A program made the position numbers and the translations under genes. Shown piece by piece: positions 31,891 to 43,900 of a stretch of 64,000 bases of DNA. The notes beneath the pieces are model-generated. The model ran no database searches. It was not told where the DNA came from and saw nothing but the letters and a program-made list of their open reading frames with translations. Numbering within the stretch: the first letter of the stretch is position 1; each line of letters opens with the position of its first letter. This DNA comes from Antedon mediterranea (Eukaryota > Echinodermata > Crinoidea > Comatulida > Antedonidae). The stretch lies in contig NC_092673.1 of assembly GCF_964355755.1 (NCBI RefSeq), forward strand, positions 23,937,001 through 24,001,000, written 5' to 3'.

Positions 31891-34299
31891 GGAAGACTTC
31901 AAATTGAGGGGATTCCCCCAACAGTATAACATTGCAATGCATTGTAAAATAACACACACACACAGATAAACATTTGATCGAAATATGCATAAGGTAGCAA
32001 CAATAATAAATAAAGTGGTATTGTGTTTACTGTACATTAAAAAATAAATAAATATAAAACAGTAAAAGTAAATACAGAATAGAGTGCACATAAATAATTA
32101 ACCAAAACAAATTTAACAAAACGCTATTTATAAAAGTTATGTTACATAATATTAAAGAAAAATAATAAATTGTGTTACTTTTGGAGGTTATAAAACAAAA
32201 ATCGTAATAATAATTGTTTTACAATATTATACAAAGGAAACAACAAATAATAAATTAAAATATTAAATGATGAAATGTACAAATTACACAAATATAAAAA
32301 GTTGGTAAAATATTAAACCTTGTTCCTAATCCTGTACCATTTCTCATTTTTATTACTCTCTGTGACAATTTTATGAATATAAGATAATTTTGCTGCAAAG
32401 TTTGTTCGCTGTACTAATGTATTAAAGTACAATTTACATCAGAATAATTTCTCAATTTTCTCTGGTTTCAACAGAAAAGAGAATCATTTCATTTCTAACA
32501 TTTTATCAATTACTAACAAACACAAGTCAGATAATTATTTGAGGACTTTTCCCCTTGAAACTAAAAGTTTGAAGTGTTTATTTATAATAATAATTATACA
32601 AACAAGTCATAAATTGTTAAATTTTTCACTAACAAACTCAGATACAATTTACTTTGACTTTAAAATATCCCAGGTATACAGTGGAACACCTATTTATGGA
32701 CACTTTCAGGACTCAACAAAGTATCAACTTCATTGGAGGAGTGTCCCTTGAATAGAGGTTGAATGCATTAAAACGTATATTTCTAAGTGTCCCCTTAATA
32801 GATGTATCGAAATAATGATGTTGAAAAGGAACGGTTCTACTGTATTGGCTTTTAAAAGTTTATTTAAATGTCATTGAATATTTGTTTGTATATGAGGCAA
32901 ATGCAGAATATAGGAACACATCTTTATTCATGCAAAATACGACTTCACCATTATGATTTACCTCAAATTAACTCTTTCACCTGCAGTACAGGTTTTCAAA
33001 TCTATCATTCAACATTGGAAATATGCAAATCAGTATGCAAATATATTTCGGGAAATGGTCAACCTAATCTTTTAGCATGTAAAATGAATTATTGGATTAG
33101 TTGGATGCATTTATTTCTAAAATTTAATATATTTAAGGCTAATAATATAGTAATAGATATTACCTTTGCAAACAGGATATCTAATAAATATGTTAATAAA
33201 TACAAGACAAGAGGAAATACGGTTTATATTCTAATATGATAGATTCATTAACCTAATAATCAACAGAATTTACAGTAGCAATAAGTTATTTTAAAGCTGT
33301 ATTGAGATTTATGTAGGCCTTGAGTTCAACTTTAGACCAACTGCCCTAGAGGTGATGATCAAAAAATTCATTCCTACTTGTGTGAAAAATAATGAGTATA
33401 GGCTGCAGGGGTAATATTCACTTTGTTAGTAGTAGCCGCAACTTTCTAAAGTAGCTTGGTTTGGGGCTTAATTTTTTTTTAATTGATTGCTTTAAAAAGT
33501 GCTTAAATGGATGTTAAAAAAACTGTTTTTTGTCTGATGCCGTAAAACTATAGATGGCAGTCATCATTTAACACATCAGAACACAAATCCTGAACGATAA
33601 AAACTCAAAAAAGTGTCCTAAATCAGGATGTCTGGAAACCACTGTAAAAGCCTTTTTTTCTAATGAAAGTGATTAATAAATTGGTGATTTTTATACGCAT
33701 TTCTTTTTCTAAGCATTGAGTAATTTTTTGTATACATACAGGTACTGTATAAATTAATTTGTCAATCAATTTATCTGATTTCCAAATTAAACACAATTTA
33801 ACTACCTTTTTACACTCCAGACACAAACATTTACACTGTTTACACCTTGTAACAACTTTTTTGTGTGTAAAAAGGAATTATTATGCAATCAAATAGCAGA
33901 ATTTTAATATAGGCAAGAAAAAGAAAACGGTTATATTTTGGAAATAACTATCATATCAAGGTATTGCATCATTACGCATATTTTCCAGTCTGAAATACAC
34001 TATCCTAAACTTGTGCATTTTTAGTACAAATAGTTTGGTATCTCAATTTTAACATGCGCTTTTAACATTATACTGTACAAATTACCTACAGGGGGATAAA
34101 TGATTTTATACATCGGATCAATGCCCAAGACGGAACAGTAAGTTCTCATAAGTACATGTTTCTCACCATGTACCCTAGTTTTATTTTTTTAGAAGGTTTG
34201 GTTCGACATTGTTGAACTCCAACTTATATTGTTTATTATATAAATTGCACTCTTGTCTTTTAAAAATGAACAGCACACATGTTACATTCCATATCACTT

Positions 34300-34810
34300 T
34301 TTGGTAATCAAAACTCCTGGCATTAAAATTTGAACACCTGGTATTAACATTTGAACTCCTGGAAATTCGAAATGAAACACCTGGCATCCAGAACGGAGCA
34401 CCTGCTTCTGCATACTCAAGTTAAATGAGTATACATGTAGTCCTGATGCAATTTGTTAACACCTGGTAACACCAATGTTTGTAAATAAAGCACCATGTAT
34501 TTAAATCTTTCCATTTGATAATCAAATGATGACAGCTGTATGCAAATAATTTTAGATGACTCCAAATTGACTAAAATGTGTTATTTAATCCCTTACAGCT
34601 GATGGAAATAAACCTCCTGGTATGCAAATGAACACATCTCTAAATTTGGTGTTTTATTATTGCTCACATCTTCCAGGTAACCAACCACATCTGGCTAAAT
34701 TTACATTATTATGTATTCGATTGATTGCAACTGGTATTCAAATGATTGCATCTGGTATTTAAATGATCTGAAATGATTGCATCTGGTATTCAAATGTCCA
34801 CATCCAAATA
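34300..34810. repeat. Degenerate ~22-bp repeats containing CACCTGG / CATCTGGTATT
   Basis: Motifs such as GAACACCTGGTATTAAC, AACACCTGGCATCC and ATTGCATCTGGTATTCAAAT recur about ten times with irregular spacing. The block lies immediately downstream of the RALGPS stop, probably within its 3'UTR. Confidence 0.55.
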
Positions 34811-34904
34811 AATAGGCTTGTATTCACACTAGTTATTAAAAAGATTGTAATACTTTTTTGGTCTTCTGTCCATCTCTTCTTGCTCTTCTTCTCGAGGTAG
34901 TATT

Positions 34905-34934
34905 TTACTCAAACGACATCAGATTTGTCGGTAC
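34905..34934 (-). CDS. RALGPS: RALGPS coding exon 18 (stop)
   Basis: 30 bp: VPTNLMSFE then TAA. The last residues match vertebrate RALGPS almost exactly, which identifies this tiny exon across a 6.3-kb intron. Confidence 0.9.
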   Translation of the reverse strand, partial: VPTNLMSFE

Positions 34935-37900
34935 CTGAAAATATCAACAATATATTCAAGTACTACACAAAGGATTGTAACTGTCAAATAGCTTTGCATT
35001 GAAGTCCCACCCAAAAATTACTTATGTGTTCTTAAATGTACTTAGTATAAAGTACAAATCTCGTCTGAGTAGGGCAAAACATCTGACCAATTACTATACA
35101 AAGTAAATCAAGGAATGTAGATTTATTAATCTACAGCTAGGTTTAAATTGCGACCTGATTTCAATTTGAGTAAACTGACTACAGATTAATAGTGACTATT
35201 GACAGACATTGACTGTATAATTGTATTCATCATAATTGTAACATCCTGTATGTAAATGGCAATAATGAATACTATAATGAGAGCATCAAAAGGCATAAAA
35301 TGAGGCCAATTTTATATACTTATTTATATTTATAAAATCTGTATTTCTGTGAAGTTATCATTAGGAATTTCAGCTTAACTTCAAAAATATTAATTATATT
35401 TAAATATATTACAATTAAAGCTCATTTGAAAAATAATAACTTACACATACAGTACTCGATATAGGGAACCCAGACATTTTATAGTTCAATGCAACCTCAA
35501 GAAGCATACATCTCTGTCTATACTATGAAACTAGTTTGACAAAAAAGTGTGATGTGCCCAAATATGGTAGTGATACATGCTTAAATATGGTGATATAGTG
35601 ATATGACATCATCATCTCCTTATATGGGTATAACACATTTTTTGTCACATAAAGTTTGATAGTGTATACAGAGCTCTATGCAGAGTTACCATAATTAAAT
35701 TGCATAAATAAAAAGCATACAGTATCCAAATTCTTATATTGTGCACAAAAGATTCGTAATAGTTTTATGACAGGCAGAAATAATGCAATGCCACCCTCTA
35801 ACTTGGGTGAACAAAAATTTTGAAGAATTACACTATAATAAACTTCTTAATAAGCAATAAAATAAATTTAATTCAGAAACTCTAATTATTCGAAAAGTTA
35901 AAATAAATATTTATAAACAGTTTTGAAATTATTATTAATATTAGTGCATACTAAACAAGCGCCAACAAAAGTAGTGTATCTACTCTAGCCATGATTATAA
36001 TACATTGAAATTGCACAAATAAACAAAGATATATCCGTTCATATTTATATAGTTCCGTTGGTATTTTAAAGCTTTTTTGTACTTTTCAGTAAGTTTCAAC
36101 ATTTAGTTTCAAGAAGAACTTCTTAATTAGAAATGATTTATGATTGTTAGATTTAAATTTGATATGTTGCAGAATTATTTTCCTTTTTAAAATATGTTCT
36201 CTGATTTTGAAGTATTGTATATTATTGATTAAAATGTTGATCATATGTACATTCCCTATTTGAAAATCTCATTTTTCTTTTGGATTGCTAGATTTTATGA
36301 ATTATTATACCCGATTCACACATAAAACACAAATGTATCAAATTGTAACATGGATCTCACATGATAATCTTACCAAGTTACACCTGTTTGTTATGGTGTA
36401 ATTTAATGGCATGTATTACATCAATGTAACCTAACAGGCCTCACTTTTTCATTTCTTTATTCGAATTCAAAACAAAATAACATTAAAAAAACAGTACAGG
36501 AATGAATTCAGGGTAGCACAAAAAAGTACTTATTTCCATTAAGGATGAAGTAGGTACAGAATATAGTTATATAAAATTAGACATGGTAAAGACTATTGTC
36601 ATATTCCAATATTTTTCATTGATGAAACACAGAAACGCTTTCGTTTGTTTTAAAGGTTTAAAGTAGACCTACTCTATGTGTTTCCCAAAAGAAAGAAATG
36701 ATGCCAAAGAATGTGTGCACTGATGCCAGCACATTTTATTGATTACTGATATGTTCCGAGATTTTTCATTGATGCAACACGGAAATGTGTTTCTAAAAAA
36801 CTATAGAAGGTGGATTCTAAAAAAAACTACAGAAGGTGGTTTTAGCATAACAACCAATGTTAAGATATTCTTAATCCCCTCGATTATATGTGTGAATCAG
36901 GTGTTTCAATAACATCACTAACTACTTCCCACATGCTAAAAAGTATGCAGCAGACACAGGCAAGCATGCACAAGCTTAAGTCACTTGGTATGACTTACAC
37001 AAGTGTGTGTGTGGGTGTTTGAGTGCACAAGAAAGGTGAACTTTACAGAGACGCCCCTACAGGTGGCGATGCTACAACAAATGTAAGCTGGATAAAGCAA
37101 AATGGACAGTTAGTTGTTACTTGTTAGTTGTCACTTGGTATGACTTACACAAGTGTGTGTGTGGGTGTTTGAGTGCACAAGAAAGGTGAACTTTACAGAG
37201 ACGCCCCTACAGGTGGCGATGCTACAACAAATGTAAGCTGGATAAAGCAAAATGGACAGTTAGTTGTTAGTGCTAGTGACTTTGCAAAGATTAGTATCGT
37301 AGATGAGGAAAGCAATATTTACAAATGTTGGCAATATTGAGCAGTAAAATGTGGCGGAACCATTTCGACATTGGCGAGCTAGCTTGAAAGGCAAGGGAAT
37401 AATAAAATAAAACTTTTGGTGGATTTTTATGTTAAGAAAACTAAGCAAAAAAATAAAAGTAAAGTAATGATTACTAATGAAAGCAAATGGGAAACAAATT
37501 GGAATAACATGATATAGATATGTTGAACTGATAGGCCATTATCTGGCCAAGACTAGTGTAAAAATAAAATAACAGTGTACATGCCATTTGAACAGTGACA
37601 GTGAGCTATATATATGAGCATCAAAATAGTTAAGTAGTAGTAGGTAAATTTGACTGAATTTCTGTATATTGTGACCCACAGAATCTAAAATATATAGCAA
37701 TATCTGTGTATTAAATGCACTATGGATATGACCAAGTGCTATATGTGTTATTATATTTAGTGCCATTTGCCCACCAGGTTTCTTTGACATATGGTTATGC
37801 AGATGACCTAGTGCTAAGTGTATGACTATATTTAGTGCCATTTGCCCACCAGGTTTAACATATGGCTATGCTTTGTGCTATAGTCAGGCAGCATTTGTAT

Positions 37901-40900
37901 TTTACTTCATATATTTAGCCAAGTTTGATTTTTCACTTTTAAGTGATCAAGGACATTACAACGAACAACTTCCAACTTGTTGTCCAAATTCTAAACGCGT
38001 TTTTCATTCGCTGGGGGCGCTTTTTCAAAATGGTCGCTTATGCTATCAAGTACTTATATCTCGGCAACCACTAATCGTAGAGACTTGGTTTTAATCTTAA
38101 AATATTTGTAAGGTACATATTTCTATTTACTCTAATGGAATATTTTGACCAGAAATAACTGGAAATGCCATTTCTGACCATTTGACCTTTGACCTTCTAT
38201 CATCATATCTCGGTAACTAATGGTCACACAGACTTGAAATTTGTTTCAAATTGTTCGCAGTATGCCTTTTTATATTTACTGTAATTAAATGTTTTGTTTT
38301 AAAGCAAACAGAAATGCCATATCTGACCTCTTGCCCAATGCATGTAATATCCACAACTGAGAGACTATAGATTTGTCTAGTATTGTTTATAACTTGTACC
38401 GGTACTTGTGGTTTTGTTGATGATATCCCTTGTTCCAAAATCAATATTTCAAATCACCAATGGAACTGTTATAATAAATAAATTCATACCATAAATATTG
38501 AATATAGTCAGATTACCCTCTCCAGTCAATAAAGTTCATCGATATCGTCTACTAGCTCTACATTCAAGTCCTTTGTATTCTCACATCCATCACCACACTC
38601 ACATGCATCAGTACTATACAGAGAAAGTTGTTTTTCTTACAACTACAGCGATTTGTTGAGCATAAACCATTGCAGGTACATCGACGAATTTCTAGAAGAG
38701 CTTCTGGTGCTGGTGGATTGTTGCAGAATACCGGCTTCAAGTGACCATCTTCTAGTTGCCAGGAGTAGTCAGTTGCTGGTGGAATAGATGGAGTTGGCTT
38801 GCATGATGAATTCCATACAATAGACATGTAGTATGCTCTTTCGACGTGTGGTCTAAGAGTTCCCATGGTTGGAGGTAATTGTTGTCCTTCCTTGCCTTTC
38901 TGTGCAAATAACATCCATCTCAAGTCTGTGACATAATCTGCCTTGATCTTAGAAGTACTGTATAATATGCAAACATATCTTTCCATTTGCCTGAAAATCC
39001 AATTTGGTATTTCAGAGGTCAGTCCATATACAGCAAATGCATCTAGTATTTCATCGTCACATTTCATAAGTGCTTTGAAATGGGCGGACACTCCTTTTCC
39101 AGCAAATGTACCTGTGTTATCTTTACCTTTAAATGCGTACCATCCAATCAGTGCTGCTGATATTTGTTTTCAAAGTCGGTAACAGCATTCCCATATAGGT
39201 ATTTTTTCCCCTCTTTTCATACAAAATGTGGTCATTGGAGGAAGTAGAGGATAGCTTCCTGATAAACGGATAAAGACATCAGTATCTACAGAAAATATGT
39301 CAACATTGGCACTTGGGTCTTTGTTCATACAATCAAAGGCATTCAATAAGACCAGTTGGTCCCCTTCTTCCAATGTGTGTTGTCCGTGTGTCATCTCTGG
39401 CATCATGATAATTTCTGAGAGATTGCAGTTTGCCATCATGGATGTGTGATGTGTTACTAGGACCTTCTTCGTGTTGTTCTTGAAGTGATTAAGTATCTTC
39501 TCTGATACTTTTGTAAGTTCAGCTTTGGTCTCTATGTGCGATAAAAATGTCTTAATGTTCTTAATCTCAGTGTTGTCATTGACATGGTAGTAAATGGTAG
39601 TTGTTTTCTGTGTTCCCTTATCTCGTGTAGATTCTTTTAAAGATCCTGATAGATATTGATCAAATAAAAGACGAACTTCATCATATGGTTTGCTCATACC
39701 AACAATCAGGTTAACAAATTCAGATGCAAAGTCAGAAGCATTGAACTTATCAGACACCTTCTTTACCATATTGACGACACACATTCCATCAATAATTAGG
39801 ATTGATTCTGCTTTTGTATCATCTTTCTGTACATGCCTGCTGACATTATCTGGTAGAGGGAGTTCTGTTATTGACTGCAATACCTTGGATTTTCCAGAAA
39901 GCATTATCATTCTTCCATCTGGATGGAAATTTGATGGTAGAGTGCTATTGAACTCATAGTTGCCTATGACATCCTTTAGAGTGAACTCTGGCCTGCTCTT
40001 CGCCACAACTAACAATCTAGACAGCAGCTTTCTCTCTTGCTTAATTGAAACTAGTGGACATTTAATTTTGGTTTTCACCACTGCTCCTACTTCTTTTGAG
40101 GGTTCCAAAATGTTACGGTTTTTTCAACCATTCGTGAAGTCACACATTTATCCAATGCTTCTTTTCCTAATTGGTCTCGCTTTTCAGTCGTTTGACTGAC
40201 ATCATCGGAGGTTACCATACCAGGCACTGAGTTGACTTGTCACTGAGTTCCACGGGGATCTCACCAGGCTAGCATTGTTTGCTAGGTGTTAGCGACAAGG
40301 CCTAGGCTGGAACTAGTTTATAACTATTTAACTAAGGCCTTTCATTTATCAGCATAGGTACATTATTATACAAGTAAAATGTATATGTACTAATAATAAG
40401 TATGATTTCCCAGCAAACACTGTTTAAATCGGTTTAAAAAACACTTACCATTTAAACTCATGAAATCTGATCTGCTTGAACTTTCAGCCAATCACAGGCT
40501 AGGATTATGTATGGAGATAATGAGTGGCTTTTATTTATTTTAAAACTTTAATTTCCAAGCTTAAGTGAATGTTTTAAAGCATCAATAATTGAAAAATCAA
40601 TAATGTGTTAAAAATATGGATGTTCTGAGCAATCTGTCGAAAAATGTTATCTATAACCAACATGTTGTGGATATCACACAGGTTATGGTCAAAGGTCAGA
40701 TATGGTTTTTCCAGCCATCTTGAAACAAACCTTTGCATTAAAGCAAATAGAAACATGTATTTTCTGAACAATTTGGGATAAATATCAACTCTTTCTGACC
40801 AATAGTTATTGAGATATGATAAGATCAGGTCAAAGGTCAAATGGTCAGAAATAGTATTTTCGGTCATTTTAGGGAAAAATATTCCATTATAGTAAATAGA

Positions 40901-43900
40901 ATTATGTACCTTACGAACAATTTAAGATTAAAACCAAGTCTCTACGATTAGTGGTTGCCGAGATATAAGTACTTGATAGCATAGGTGGCCATTTTGAAAA
41001 AGCGCCCCCAGCGAATGAAAAACGCGTTTAGAATTTGGACAACAAGTTGGAAGTTGTTTCTTGTGATGTTCTTGATCACTTAAAAGTGAAAAATCAAACT
41101 TGGCTAAATATATGAAGTAAAGTTAATATAGTGACAAATGCTGCCTGACTACTATGTGCATGGTGTATATTTAGGCATTTGACCTTTGCCCTCTTTGTAT
41201 GTTGTGGCTATGTCTATTATCATGCACTAATTTATGTCTTACCTGTTGCCTACTCTTCTTCGTTGCATCTGCTAACTTTCTGACCCACTGGCAAGTATTT
41301 GAGTAACTTGTGGCCTTAAATTTGTAAGAATTACCTACAGAAAAGGGTACAAAATTAAGTTTTGCTTGACTATTCATTCTGGTTTTCTTGTAATAGCATT
41401 TTCAAAACTCCTCTTTTTGTTTCTTCTCAAACTATCCTTGTTTTCAAATAAACGTCTTTCAAGAAGCACCTATTTATCGTTTTGATTTAGTTTTTTGCTT
41501 ATTTTATTTTGTATCTCCATTGAAATTCAGCCACTGATATATCCACAGCATTGTAATTTTTTCAATAATTTGCCCTTGGATTTCTATTCAAGACTACTAT
41601 ATTCAAGGATATTTTTTTTTTCAAAATCAATTAGTATAAAACAACCAATATACTGCATTTTCAATTTTGGTTTCAGTATTTTCAACTTTCAGAATGATTA
41701 ACATTTATTGTTCAAAATTGGCAATGAGTTAAGTCACTATTATTACCTGTTATTGAATCAGCCAATAAAAATACATTATGGCCTTTGGATTCTGGTACAA
41801 TCACCATCCAATCAACTATTGATGTCATCTTACTGGGCTTGGAACGGAACTAAGTATGACAAACAAATTAGTCATTAATAACGATTAAAATTAAGTTGAA
41901 ATAGTTTCATGGCAAATTAACTAAGTTTGCTTTTTTAGCCTTTAAAAAGTGTTGCTGTTTGTATTCTTTATATATATCGAAATAAATAAATAAATGTATT
42001 TTTTACAGTATAACTATGAAAAATGTTCCAAAATAATGACCTGTCAAAGACATCCTAATTGCATTGTTTTTTGTTGGTTATCTATTGTCATGTTTTATAT
42101 GGACCAAAAGAAGGACAATAACATCAAGTCATGTCTCATTCTTTATTGCACATACCATCCACAACAATTCTGTTTTATACACACTGTCGGAAACTTACAT
42201 TTGTTCTCTCAGGACCAGAAAATGTTTTCGCAGCATAAAATATCAGATTTGTACCCCACAGACCAACCCAGAACCTAGTCCAAGATGATACCTTTAAAGA
42301 AAAATATTCATACAATTTGCCATTATTTATATACAACATTAAGTGACTGAGTGGCCGAGCGGTTAAGACAGTGGAACCGTAATTACGTAGCTATAACATC
42401 GGCAGGGGTTCGAGGCTCAGTCACTCCATGGTTCTGGTGGTAGAACGAGTCTTCTCGGATAAGGACTATAAACCATAGGTCCAGTGTACACATCTAGCTC
42501 GTGTGCACTTTAAAGAACCTACAGTAGTACATCTTTCGAGACAAGTAGGGGGTTATCCCGGTGTACTAGTACATCACAGCCACTGATCACCAACTGGGCC
42601 CTCTGGGAGACCAGTCTTTGACTGAAGAGGTTACCCAGTATAAATATATATTTCAATATTTCAATTAAAATAACATTTTAATAAAATGACTGCTCATTGG
42701 TTGCTGGACCTATTCAGTGAGTGTCAAGCCTGACTGATGAAATCATTAACAGCCGTATGCAGTATTGGATATAAATATTTTGTGAATGTAGAATTCTGTC
42801 TACACTATCAAACTTTATGTGACAAAAAATGTGACGTGCCCATGTATGGACATGATGTTGTCATATCACTACCATATTTGGGTATATCACGAGCATATTT
42901 GGGCACATCACATTTTTTTGTCACATAAAATTTGATAGTGTAGACAGAGCTTTAGAAAATATTATTTTTTTAAATAATTTTACTTACAGAAACCTTTCGA
43001 CCATTCTTCATAACAGATTTTTTTTTAAGAGGACCTACAAAAATACAGGATTTTTTAATAGAGTTTACTTTATAGTTTTATATAAATAAATATTACCATT
43101 TTTTGTTTTTGCAAAATATAATCCTTGGCAGATCCACATATATCCAATCAAACTTTAATCAAATTGACATGCATTCTAAAGTGTTCTAAAGTGTTTTCTA
43201 TATAGTATATATGTTTATAAATATGCTCCACTCTGCACAATACAACATTTTTGGAACCACATTTGTTTGTGGATGTCAAATACAGTAGAACACTCCAATA
43301 GGATACCTCTCATGACAATAATAATAATAATAATAAACAGTATTTATATAGCGCCTAATGGATCACTGACCCCTCTAGATGCTTTACATAGGACCTTAAC
43401 TAATGGTAATAAACTATCCCCCGCCGGACACCATTCCGGACAATGATCAATATGTAAGTTTTTAACACAACCAACCCCTATCCAGAGTACAATCCTATTA
43501 CAGGACACTAAATCTCTGTCTACACTATCAACACAGTATGACAAAAAAAATTGTGATGTGCCCAAGTATGGTAGTGATATGACATCATAATATGGGCACA
43601 TCACATTTTTAGTCACATAATGTTTGATAGTGTAGACATAGCTTTAGTTGGGTAATGAAGGTGGTGTAATAGGTTCTACTGTATAACAACAACAATTTAA
43701 AAGACAGCATCAAGACTACTTACCCTGGACAGTGAATGATGAGTTTGGAACCTCAGGAATATCTTGTACCAAGTCTTCAAGACTTTCTGATATGCCTTCA
43801 TTTACCCAAACCTCTTGATCATCACTTATTTCAGAATCTTCACTACTTCCACCTAAATAAAACAAGAGACTAATAACCTTTTCACATCTGCAAAATGTAA

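Larger units (their letters stand above)
29375..34904. other. Gene-poor stretch between ANKRD45 and RALGPS
   Basis: The two genes converge here. It must contain both 3'UTRs, but their ends cannot be set by eye. Minus-strand AATAAA near 34658-34653 is the first candidate for RALGPS. Also seen are a C-run at 30005-30018, a family-1 MITE half at 30399-30494, a family-2 MITE at 31749-31890 and a short-motif cluster at 34300-34810. The longest + frame, 123 codons at 32868-33239, resembles nothing known and is probably chance. Confidence 0.5.
34935..41242. other. Last intron of RALGPS (6.3 kb)
   Basis: Contains, left to right, a family-1 MITE (35510-35676), a possible 600-bp element with GATTCACACAT termini (36310-36903), a perfect 140-bp duplication (36980-37269), a short repeat pair (37740-37856) and a decayed 3.3-kb transposon (37881-41151). 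The remainder is AT-rich with no recognisable signal. Confidence 0.7.

Noticed and set aside
32868-33239. 123-codon + strand frame
   Set aside because: No family resemblance, no splice context and no domain pattern; length is possible by chance in this much sequence.
42341-42430. Functional tRNA-Ser/Leu gene
   Set aside because: The head keeps A and B boxes but I could not form a good acceptor stem, and it runs into a repeated SINE body.
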